Positions 10,845 through 20,543 of a stretch of 64,000 nt of DNA are shown here, one piece after another; positions within the stretch are counted from its first letter, which is position 1; every line of letters starts with the position of its first letter. Under the pieces are notes generated by a model, which saw only the letters and a list, made by a program, of their open reading frames with translations, did not search any database and was not told where the DNA came from. The position numbers and the translations under genes were made by a program. Source of the DNA: Luzula sylvatica (taxonomy: Eukaryota; Streptophyta; Magnoliopsida; Poales; Juncaceae); the NCBI GenBank assembly GCA_946800325.1, contig OX326957.1:17916591-17980590 (forward strand), read 5' to 3'.

Positions 10845-11675
10845 TGCAACTGTGGGAAATCGATGGCCAACAAATACAATATCACATACATAACATTTAT
10901 GTACTTTTCAAATACAATATCACATACATAAAATGACACTTCAACATTTATGTACTTTTCAACATTTATGACTCGTGTATTGTATTTTTTGAAGGAAAAG
11001 TATACAATCCTCTTTGGATCACAATTTTTTTTAATATAGTTTATTATTTTAAAATAATTAGTAACTATTTATTTTGATATGCAAAAATAATAAAAACAAA
11101 ATTAGTAAATGAAAAAAACTCGATGATCGTCCATTCATTAATGTCAATATGACTTGAACTCGCTTCTCATAATACAATATGCAAAAATAATGATTTCGCC
11201 AGTTTATGCCATGTTAAACTATTTTTCAGAGAGCATGAGAGAGATTAATAATAATGTAACTGTGGGAAACCGATGGCCAACAAATACAATATCACATACA
11301 TAACACATTTATGTACTTCTCAAATACAATATCACATACATAAACTGACACTTCAACATTTATGTACTTTTTCAACATTTATGACTCGTGTATTGTATTT
11401 TTTGAAGGAAAAGTATACAGTCCCCTTCGGATCACCACTTTTTTTTTAATATAGTATTATTTTGAAATAATTAGTAAAAGTAGAATCTATTTACTCTGAT
11501 ATGCGAAAATAATAAAAAAACGAGTAAATGGAGAAAACTCGATGATCCTCCATTCATTGACGTCAATGCGATTTGAACTAACAATCTCTGATAACATATA
11601 ATATGCAAAAAAAAAAAAATTTCCCCAGTTTATGCCATGTTAAACTATTTTTCAAAGAGCATGAGAGAGATCAAA
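10845..11675. repeat. Tandem duplication of about 415 bp
   Basis: Copy 1 (about 10847-11258) and copy 2 (about 11263-11675) share long near-identical blocks: CTGTGGGAAA(T/C)CGATGGCC, two ATACAATATCACATACATAA strings each, GACTCGTGTATTGTATTTT and CATGTTAAACTATTTTTCA. Differences are scattered point changes and small indels. No protein coding potential is visible. Confidence 0.85.
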
Positions 11676-11864
11676 TGTCGTTGGATAAATAAGACAATTA
11701 AAAAATATAACCTAGGTAGTATCCATCGAAAATGGTGGTTTTGCTCGTTTGAAAAATAAGAATTACAGTAAAATTGTATATATTTCACAAAGACTAGAGT
11801 GGTGTAGTGGTAAAGAGGGTATTTGCTCGTTGGATAAATTGATCTTGGATCCGCCCTGAAAGGA

Positions 11865-13250
11865 AGATCAAGATGATGAGATAATCCATGATACTGAGAA
11901 CTCATATGATAAATTCAAATAAAATGTCTTCAATTACAGAGTTGTTATGGGAAAAAAAAAATGAAAATTAAGTCTTTTGCTTTTGTTAGGCATTATATTT
12001 CGCATTTTTTTTGTATGTTATAATTTTTTTAGAAGGGGTCAGACTTGTCTTTTCAAAAAAAAAAAAAACCATGCTATATCACATTACTTTTAGAGTGATG
12101 ATACTCATCCTTTTACAATCACTCTATACGCTTGATGTGCTAACACGTGCATTAAATTCTAATAGTGAATCATCAATTTTTTGTTTGGATCATCCTACAA
12201 AGAATGAAGAATAATTAAATGTCCACCGTTTGCACATCATTAATGCATTTAATGTTTTTTATTGGATTTGTTCACCACTATTCATAATTAATTAAATCTA
12301 AATCTACAAATTTGAAAAATAAGTTATTGTACTAAACTTGTGTATATGACCTGTTTACACCGTTAAACACGTGTTAAATCTTTCATTTCACACATCATCA
12401 ATTCATTTAATATTTTCAATAGCATTGTTTACCACAATCTATATTCAATTAACTCTAACTTTGTTAATTTGGAAAATAAATCATTTGATGTTGAATTAAT
12501 CCATCGTTTAACACATGTTAAACGGATCCACACATAATTAATTTTTTTTTGAACAAATAAGAAATGCAATTAATTTGTATGTGGTACATATTTTTAGTAT
12601 GCTAAGTTTATCACATGGTAAAAACTAATGCATATTTTTTAGCATGCATTTATTAATTTATTGTTTGTCATGTATTATATTGGATTTAGCATGAAATTCG
12701 ATTATTTAAATTTATGCTAACACATCAAATATTGTGGAGGTATGTAAAAATGACTAGTATAATTCGGAAGTTATCTGTGATCAATGACGAATGACGAATG
12801 ACGAATGTGTGACTACATTAAGAACTCATTGAGTTTTTGGCACAATAACTCGATTGTTTATAACCAAATATTATTTTTCATAATCAATATTTATCAACAA
12901 CAATACATTATTTTTGTTTTAAATTCGAACACAATTTAAATATTAAAACAATTTACTTCACAAAGAAAATATTAAAACAATTTGACTAGAAAGAAAGAAA
13001 ATCGGAATTACTTCCTCTTGGTTGAATTTTCATGCAAACTCAAAACACGTGAATGTAATTTCCAACATGCAATATTTGCACCAAATCATTTTCTCATCTA
13101 TTTTTCGCTATCCAAGTCCACTTTGGAAAAAAAGAAGTAAAACAGGCTTTTACTATGCGCCGATATTTGACCTAAAACATCCATCCTACAATTGTTTAAC
13201 ATGATTATTTTACATACGGGCCTAAGCCACACACTAACATATTAATTATA
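11865..13250. repeat. Left edge of segmental duplication copy 1 (repeat unit R)
   Basis: From GAGATAATCCATGATACTGAG onward this matches 25895 onward. Shared landmarks include GTCTTCAATTACAGA, CTTTTGTTAGGCATTA, AAACGGATCCACACATAAT and TTTCATGCAAAC...GTAATTTCCAACATGCAATATTTGCAC. The last block is also the end of every unit of the 26.9-33.1 kb array. Only one unit is present here, against six in the second copy. No gene is visible. Confidence 0.8.
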
Positions 13251-14600
13251 CTACGAGAATACTCGCGTTACGCGGCGATGATGTCAATTATAATTTTCAT
13301 TGTAATATAAATTACATATAAATAAGATAATATTGATAATATTGATAATATGATAATATTGATAAATATGATAATATTGATAATATTACTTCATAATATA
13401 ATTATTTAAACTAATTTGTCTATGATTATTTATATGATTTACAATTATTTTACATTATGATGACAATAAATATCATTTTCTTAATAAAATAATGACACTT
13501 ATATTAATGTCATTGTATGATAATATATATGGTATAACATGATTTTACAAAAAAACATAACAAATATTATATCATTGTAACTCACAATATTTCATACAAT
13601 ATAAAATGTAAAAATAATGAATCACACAACATACGTAGTAACATATCATTAACTATAGAGTACTATTAATTTCTTATTGATTCAAAATTCAATGAAAATT
13701 ATAAATAAAATCAAACTTAATAGTGAAAGTAATTTCATAAATAATATAAAAAACTAATTTAGCATACCATAAATATGAATTATTTTACATCATATGATTT
13801 TCTTAAATTTTATATTTTAAAAAATAACATTATTACTTGATAAGTGTTTATAAATTTAAGAAATTATTTCGATGGATAAACTTTTCTTTTATTTCTATTA
13901 ATTTTCAAAACAATTAATATTAAATTTGTTTGGTTTAAAACACATATATAACCAACTTAGTATTATATGGTATTATTATAGTCATAATTTTTAAAAATAA
14001 ATATTAATTATTAAAATTCTATTATGTAAATAAAATAATTAAAATTTTATTTTGTAAAATTGCACTTTTTGCATTGTATTTTTTACACAATATTTTTACA
14101 AATTAAAATTATGGAAAATGGTATGTATGAACTATACTAATATGGATGTCAAATTAAAGGGAAAAATAAAATGAATATATTTGATGAATTTTTAAAATTA
14201 AAATTCTAAAATAATACTACTATATGTTGTATGTTTATAATATTAGATATTAAGTTATTAGTATTTCGTATATGAACTTTCCATCTTCTATTGAATTCAC
14301 ATTTGATCATGTAATCTCATGTGAAATATTAAACAATTGAATAAACTTAGTCTAACATGAATCTAACCAATAATAACAGTCAACATCATTCATATGTAAT
14401 GATATGACTTTCTAAGAATTCTTAAAACATAGTATAAAATAAGAGACACTTAAATGGTTATAAAGAAAAAAGTTTATAAAAAATCTATGATTAATCAATA
14501 GTCCAAATTTTTCCACATATCATAATCTAATGGTTAATAAAAAGTGATGATGTGGCACAAGAAAATTGCACAAAGTTGGCTCTAAAACAAGGGTGTGGGT
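13251..14600 (-). mobile_element. Non-autonomous Helitron related to those downstream of the terpene synthases
   Basis: The reverse complement ends CCGCGTAACGCGAGTATTCTCGTAG followed by T: a CGCGTAACGCG hairpin, then a terminus one base off the canonical CTAG. The body matches the Helitrons at 23558 and 41319, for example TATTTTA(T/C)ACTATG(T)TTTAAGAATTCTTAGAAA. The host unit resumes at about 14600 with AATTAATTAATATATGTTAATC, also found uninterrupted at about 33200. It has no Rep/helicase ORF. Confidence 0.65.
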
Positions 14601-14876
14601 AAATTAATTAATATATGTTAATCCCTATGTAGATGTTAATTATGTAAAATGTTAATTATATATGAATCGTTATGTAGAATTTTTATAGTAAAATGGTTGC
14701 ATATGATTACTCAAATTTAAATTTAAGAGAAATGTGTTTTGCCATTTTTTTTTAACGTAGACCTCTTTACCTACAATTTATCTTTTTAATTTATAATCTT
14801 TTTAAAATATGTAATCTACATTTTAGACGTAACATTTATTTTTCAACTATAATACATTTTCTAATTTACAATTTTT

Positions 14877-14926
<50 letters not shown>

Positions 14927-15085
14927 TTGCATATGAAATTATATTACCTTTGCATGAACTCAAATATCAGTATCTTTTTAAATTATGTATTCTACATTCG
15001 TTATGTAGAATTTTTATAGTAAAAAGGTTGCATATGAAATTATGTTACCATTGCATGAATTGAAATATCAGCATATTTACCACCA
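14601..15085. other. AT-rich flank including a (TA)n microsatellite at 14880-14922
   Basis: No gene. A perfect (TA)n tract of about 43 bp lies at 14880-14922. The flanks contain a repeated TTTTTATAGTAAAA(A/T)GGTTGCATATGA segment (about 14680 and 15010). Confidence 0.7.
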
Positions 15086-15275
15086 GACTCTTCGGTGAGC
15101 TGGATGGTACACTCAGCTACCACATATGAGACATGGGTTCAAACCCGGTTGGGGACAAAGGAAAAAAAATGTGGGTAGTGTAGTAGGGGTAGGAGTAGGA
15201 TAGGGATAGGGGTAGGGGTAGGGGTAGAGTAGGGGGTGGGTGCCTACGGGCTAATAAATAAAAAAAAAAAAAAAA
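15086..15275 (+). mobile_element. tRNA-derived SINE with poly(A) tail
   Basis: A pol III-type promoter is visible: a box A-like GAGCTGGATGGTACACTCAG and a box B GGTTCAAACCC about 35 bp later. A GGGGTAGGGGTAGG-rich body follows and the segment ends in a run of about 17 A. No clear target duplication was found. It does not fold as a full tRNA, so it is a SINE rather than a tRNA gene. Confidence 0.6.
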
Positions 15276-15734
15276 CCCAGCTTATTTCGCTGATGTCATT
15301 ATTGTCAATTCATAAATACATGATTTAAATGTTATATTGTCAATCCAACAATACATTACTTTTAGGGAAAAACATAATCACGAGTGTGTTAATCGGTTCT
15401 TCCCTACCATAATCTTAATTAAAATTAATTTTTTTGTTTGGTAATTGATTCGTACCTGTCATATTTATTTGAAATTAATTTTCTAGCCCGATTAACCATT
15501 AATCCAATGAGCTCGCTGACATCCTCGAAGACTTTTATCCCACTTTTGTGGGGCTCAATTATGCCCTCTTATATAGATGCTCCATTGTAAATTCGTTTGA
15601 TACATCACATTTAATTAACATGTATTTTTTTTCAAAATATTTAATAAATCGAATTAAGGTAATTATCAATATGATTAGCAAATTTTGTATTTTTCTCCAG
15701 GCAATTAATATAGTCAATTACAAAAGCATACTAG
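15276..15734. other. No recognisable feature
   Basis: AT-rich spacer. A short ORF at 15548-15799 has low-complexity composition and no family resemblance. Confidence 0.5.
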
Positions 15735-16080
15735 TCAATTACAGCGAACTAAACTTCAATTTTAGTAAAAAGAAAACAGTCGATTTCAGCAAAAAATAGC
15801 TAATATCCGTCAAAAAACAGTCGATTTCAGCATTAAACAGTCCATTTCCGCAAAAAAAGAGAACAGTCGATTTCAATGAAAAACAACCAATTTCAGCAAA
15901 AAAATGCTTTCAATTTTAGCGAAAAACATTCCAATTCTGCAAAAAAAATAGTCGATTTGAACAAAAAAAAAATTTATTTCAGTGAAGACAGTCGATTTCA
16001 ACGAAAAATAGACCATTTCAGCTAAAAAACAATAAATTTTAATAAAAAAATAGCGATTTTAGTAAAATAAAACAACGATT
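15735..16080 (+). repeat. Degenerate minisatellite of about 22 bp, core AACAGTCGATTTCAGC
   Basis: Roughly a dozen imperfect units of the form AAAAACAGTCGATTTCAGC occur in 350 bp, with variants such as CCAATTTCAGC and GTCGATTTCAATG. Spacing is about 18-30 bp and A-rich. No coding or structural function is evident. Confidence 0.75.
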
Positions 16081-16202
16081 TTCATGCCCCCATAACTCCA
16101 AAAAATCGCAACAACAAAAATCGAATAAAAATCGAAGCAAAAAGTTTAAACCAATGATTTGCATCTAGGTATGAGAGAGAGGAGAGAGAATTTTTGGCAT
16201 TT

Positions 16203-16205
<3 letters not shown>

Positions 16206-16254
<49 letters not shown>
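16206..16254. repeat. (TA)n microsatellite
   Basis: Uninterrupted TA dinucleotide tract of about 48 bp. Confidence 0.95.
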
Positions 16255-16257
<3 letters not shown>

Positions 16258-16259
16258 GT

Positions 16260-16497
16260 TTGCTAAGAAGAATCCAAAAAAAAAAAAATCCAAAAAAAAT
16301 TCACGCGCAAAATATACTGATGAAACTAGTAAAATATATTATTCAAATTAGTTAAATATACTGATAAATCCAATATGTTAACATAGTTAAAATTGAGAAC
16401 AAAATAATACGTTTTCAATAGTATATTTTGATAAATACAAGAATATATTTTAGTTATTGAATTTTGTTTTGGATTCTTTTTATGGATTCTTCTTAGC
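16260..16497. mobile_element. MITE with 16-bp terminal inverted repeats
   Basis: The left end TTGCTAAGAAGAATCC and right end GGATTCTTCTTAGCA are inverted copies about 238 bp apart, enclosing AT-rich noncoding DNA. The target duplication is unclear, so the superfamily is not assigned. Confidence 0.6.
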
Positions 16498-16539
16498 ATC
16501 GAATCTGACAGGCCTGTCAGTTGGACCAGCAATTTTATT

Positions 16540-17323
16540 TACCTATATAAAAGCCCCATATTTTTTAAAATACATGTCAATTGATGATCCATAATATTAT
16601 GTTGTAAGATCATGAGTATTATTCTTATTCAGGAGCTCACACATCATATTCCATATCAAATCCCGGTTTAAATTGCCTCCTCACAAAAGTGAACAGACTT
16701 GTGAACCAGGAAAAGTATAATGCAATATTTGAAGGAACTCGTGGTTTATAATGATTTTGTCCAAGAAAATATTTTTTATTATATACTCACCACAAAATAG
16801 GGCACGTGAAAGTACTACAAAAAATAGGGCTCACGTCGCAAAGCAATACTGCGTCACTTAAGAGCGGAAAATAGAAAAACAACATGAGAACATGCAATAT
16901 GACACAATAACTAATAGAGTGAATTAAGAGGCCGTCTGTTATGTTTCTTCATTTTTCCCACAATTTCATGATACCATCATCTTCAAAAATTAACCCACTA
17001 ATTAATCCTTCTCAATTAACGATTAATTCATATTTATTAATTTTTGAATATTTCTAATTAATCTTTAATTAGTAAGGATTTTAATTACGTATTAAATTTT
17101 TAACAATTATAAATTAATTGTTAATTAAATTTGCTAATGATAAGTTAATTCGAAATGATGATGACATTATGATTTTGTGAGGAAAATGAACGGAAAAAAT
17201 AGAATATTCCGTAAATTAATAGTTATATAAGGGGAAAATAAGTTATCCCCTTGATGTCACCCAACATTCTTGATGAAGTGAACATAAAAAATTAGTTCGA
17301 GTGATTAACATTTTAATTTAGAA
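16540..17323. other. TPS1 distal upstream flank with an AT-rich MITE (about 16935-17215)
   Basis: The block matches the TPS2 flank at 36790-37570: ACCTATATAA, CAATATTTGAAGGAACT(T/C)GTG, ATACTCACCACAAAA, ACTGCGTCACTTA(A/G)GAGCGG. A terminal-inverted-repeat insertion at about 16935-17215 has ends TTTTTCCCACAATTTCATGAT and its inverse ATCATGA-like end. TPS2 carries a related MITE at a different position (36974-37226). There is no gene. Confidence 0.65.
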
Positions 17324-17719
17324 CTAGTAAAATGCCCGCGACTTCGCTGCGGGATTTTATCGCGGTTTTTTTTTTAATAAATGTTAATACATGTAACAAA
17401 TATTAAATTAACATAGTTATTTCCGCAAGTTTCGAATAAAATAGTGATTCTTTATTTATTTCTTTCTTTCAATCTAATAATAAAACTAACAGTTTATTTC
17501 CAAGAAAATAAAGGTTAAAAAGGAAATCGATAAAAAAGAATACAAGTTATTTTACAAAAAAAACTACTGACCTGGTTAAAAAACTTTTTTCCCTCCAAAT
17601 ACCCATTTCCACTTTAACTTGAGAGAATAAATTGATAATTGCAAGGAAGTGGTTTTTTTTTTATTTCTTGATTTCAACATAATACTGCAATTCCACCTCG
17701 CCCTTAATCACATTGATTT

Positions 17720-17791
17720 CTATTCTTTCAGCCAAGTCACAAACTCTTTGTTCTTCGAGAAATAGTCATCACGTGTTATCTCCTCGAAAGC
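17720..17791 (-). pseudogene. Captured exon resembling an SCI1-like (style cell-cycle inhibitor) protein
   Basis: After a splice acceptor (AAACAG, exon start 17791) the minus strand encodes AFEEITRDDYFSKNKEFVTWLKE and then a stop at 17720. The DDYFsKNxEFxxWLKE pattern is what I recall from the conserved C-terminal region of plant SCI1-like nuclear proteins. There the frame continues, so the stop here is a break. It lies within the Helitron, downstream of the TBC fragment on the same strand. The identification rests on one short motif and is tentative. Confidence 0.45.
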
Positions 17792-17949
17792 CTGTTTTTA
17801 AAAAGCAAAAATCACAGATTTGTTAATCTCATAATTCAATACAAATAGAAAAATAATTTTGATTTTATTGAATCACATACAACATTTATGATGTGCTTCT
17901 TCTTTTTTATGCTTCTTTAAAAACCCAACCGAAAAATTGCTAAATAAAG

Positions 17950-18215
17950 GAGAAGATTGCCAATTTCTCAATTTGGTCTCGCTTCTCATTTTGAATCCTC
18001 AGTTGAATTGGGGAATTTCTCGCACAACGTTTACCCATAGCCGTATTAATCCAACTAAAAATAATTAGATTAAATGAATCTTGATGAAACAAAATTAAAG
18101 AATTTCCAAACAAATTAATAATAAAAATAATAAAAAGAAGTTATGAACCTGAATCAAGCCAGGAAGATCACGAGGGTTAATTCCAGAGCAAGGCGTGCCA
18201 TCAATCATAGCCCAA
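17950..18215 (-). pseudogene. Two unidentified exon-like segments in the Helitron
   Basis: A segment ending at a GT donor at 18149 reads MIDGTPCSGINPRDLPGLIQ. A second, at about 18045-17955, reads INTAMGKRCARNSPIQLRIQ onward. Both are on the same strand as the TBC and SCI1-like pieces and look like protein, but I do not recognise the family. They may belong to a third captured gene. Confidence 0.35.
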
Positions 18216-18414
18216 AATTACTCCTAATTCACCCACATCACATCCGCACTAATTCATCACATGTAACAATAATTAGAATCATATTACCCTAATTCAGTGA
18301 AAATCAGCCCTGAATCACCCACATCAATAGTAATTCATCACATATCATTGCTAATTAGAATAAAATACAATCAAAACAAGAAACAAAACAGAAAACTAAT
18401 AGGGCGTAATAAAC

Positions 18415-18775
18415 AGAAAATTAATTCCTTTGTCGTCACTATTGCCGGACCTTTTCGCAAATGTTACAAATTTCAGGGGGCTAATGACAAATTATTAAAT
18501 TTTAATAATGAAAGAATTTTATTGTACCGTAAAGTTCCATGAGAGCAAGAGTGGTGCAGAATAACATTGTGCGATTTCCTTGAAATAATATCACGTCCCA
18601 CATTCTAAGCACTGAAAATTAATTAAACAAATTATGAAATTAAATTATCATTATTTATATTTTATGAAATTAAATTAGTGACATGTTTCCCAAGGAAGAG
18701 AGTTCACGAAAACGGAGAGGAACCAAGGGCCGGTTAGCCAAGGAATTTCGACGCCGAGATAATTTAAATGTTTTG
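18415..18775 (-). pseudogene. Captured fragment of a TBC-domain (RabGAP) gene, three exons
   Basis: Three consecutive exon pieces with introns between them read as the middle of a plant TBC/RabGAP domain. Exon a (18775 to about 18684, after TTTCAG) contains YLGVEIPWLTGPWFLS and NSLPWET. Exon b (18611-18528) contains LRMWDVILFQGNR and FCTTLALMELYG. Exon c (18450 to about 18415, after AAAAG) contains GPAIVTTKE. These match in order the family's GPWFLSIF..LPWESVLRVWDVLLFEGNR..LALMELYGPA.VTTKD. Splice phases fit (G|GP). The catalytic Arg/Gln fingers lie upstream of this fragment and are absent. It lies inside a Helitron and lacks both gene ends. Confidence 0.8.
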
Positions 18776-20403
18776 CTGAAATAATAATTAAAAAAAATTG
18801 GGTTTATTAATTTCGTGTGCATTACTTGATTGAGGATTAAGATTATGAATTGCATGGTTTCATAATTTGAGATACTATAATTACATACAGACCCAACTTG
18901 GGGAATTTTTCTCGCACGAGTTCGTCTAGCACGAGCTGGTCCACCTATTAATTATTTTAATTTTGAAAGTAATGTATTAAAAATATCAAAATGTAAAATA
19001 TCATGAATTGAGTCTCAATTTGACCCAATTGAGCCTCAATTTTGCATTTAAAACACAAAACAAATAAAAACAAAAAAGGGTAAAGAAAAATTTAAATGTA
19101 ATAATTACCTTGAGTGTATCGACATAGTTTGTGTATCCCAACCAAATATCGCTCGAAACAGGAAATTCCGAAATTGTCCTTTCATATAATACTTATACTC
19201 TTGCAATGTCCCACTTGACTCCTCAAATTGTAAATAATTACAACAAAAAAAATCCATGGTCAAGGGCTAATCTTTTTGTTCTCAAACTAATCAAGGCTGA
19301 TTATTTTTCTTATTGTTCTCCTGAATCATCTATTAATTGTTCAGATCAAGAACAATATTGTATAGGACTGATTTCTTAATGAATTTTGAAAGTTTCAGAT
19401 GGATACCAAGAATCAACTGTCCAAATCTCAAGATATAATTAAAAACAAAATAACATTACAAACGATTCTAATCAAAATTAGTACTTTCTTGAAATAGCTC
19501 ATCTGTAGAAACCTAATTTCGAAAACAAATCAAAAACCCAATAACAAAAACCAACCGAATACCTAAAAAGACAAAAATTTGCCAAAAGTAATTTGGTTCT
19601 TCTCTTTTCTGTAGTTAATTGCTTCTTGTCACTATCTTCGAACTTCTCTAGAGGGAAAGAAGAAGAAAAAGAACAAATAAAAACCCAATAACAAAAAACA
19701 AATGAATAACTAAAAGGCAGAATTCACCAAATGTTTTGCTGCCATTAATCGCTTCTTGCCACTATATTCGTACTTCAAGGGAGAGAAAGGAAAAGAAAGA
19801 ATATAGATTTTACTGAACCGCTGGAAGAAGGGAAGCGTATGAGAGATGTTTTCGGTTAATAAGGGGTGAGCAGTGAAGACGAAGAGATGTTTTGGATAGT
19901 GCACAGGCGTAGGCAGCGAATAGTCTGGTGAATCCTCCGACGAGAGAAAAAATATTCCATTACCCAATTCATCGGAAAAATAAGAAGAGGAGAAGACAAA
20001 ACTGAGGACGCCATGTTTATGAAAAGGTTTTTTTTGTGAAAAGATGTAAACATGGGTGTGAAAAAGTAGATGCAAATAGTTTCATTTGCGCTCTTCAATT
20101 TAATATAGCACAAAATGGAGCGGATCACGTCGCATCACGACATGGTAAAAAAATGTTTGTAAAATATTATAGCAGAATTAATTAATTGACACGTTTAATT
20201 AACGCATCAATTTATTTTAATATCTTAATATTAATACTTATTAAGTGGTATAGCAATTCAATTAAACAATTAATTAACCCTTTAATTCATTAAAAATGTC
20301 AATCGATTCAAATAAAAATTCTTGTGGTCTTTGTGTTTGGATGAGTTTTTGATGATCCATGTGGACACCATACCTCAGGAGTGGACGCGTGGTGTGTTAA
20401 TCC

Positions 20404-20409
20404 CACGTG
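20404..20409 (+). promoter_or_regulatory. G-box CACGTG in the TPS1 promoter
   Basis: CACGTG lies 39 bp upstream of the TATA box in the context TCCCACGTGAG. G-boxes are known binding sites for bHLH (MYC) and bZIP factors that often control terpene genes. The aligned site in TPS2 (38533-38538) is CATGTG, so the G-box is lost there. Function is inferred. Confidence 0.6.
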
Positions 20410-20447
20410 AGAAAATCAAGTGTGAAAACTCGATTACAAATCTTCTC

Positions 20448-20456
20448 TATAAATAG
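20448..20456 (+). promoter_or_regulatory. TATA box of TPS1
   Basis: TATAAATAG, 96 bp upstream of the chosen ATG (20544) and conserved in the paralogue. Transcription should start near 20478-20485, downstream of the earlier ATG at 20470. That supports the start at 20544. Confidence 0.8.
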
Positions 20457-20543
20457 TCCCTAATAACACATGAAAAATTTCAAACAAATTCAAAGTATTC
20501 ATCTATCAAAGCTCCATAAACCTACTTTGTGATTTGTGAAACC

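Larger units (their letters stand above)
17324..20176 (-). mobile_element. 2.85-kb gene-fragment-carrying Helitron in the TPS1 upstream region
   Basis: The right terminus on the minus strand reads a CCCGC...GCGGG hairpin, then about 11 bp later CTAG at 17324 followed by T, the Helitron 3' signature. The other boundary is fixed by comparison with TPS2. There, TAACATTATAATTCAAAATTAATTGACACG (37580-37610 region) is uninterrupted, whereas here ACATTTTAATTTAGAA (17323) and AATTAATTGACACG (20180) are about 2.85 kb apart. The 5' end reads TCTGCTATAATATTTT on the minus strand, fitting a 5' TC. The interior holds exon-intron pieces of at least one host gene (18415-18775) and no Helitron protein. Confidence 0.75.

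Noticed and set aside
11795..11860. tRNA-like box A (GTGGTGTAGTGGTAAAGAGG)
   Set aside because: No convincing box B or cloverleaf; at most a SINE remnant.
19710..20128. Two overlapping minus ORFs of 121 and 90 aa near the left end of the TPS1-upstream Helitron
   Set aside because: No family resemblance and low-complexity Ser/Phe-rich composition; more likely untranslated captured DNA.
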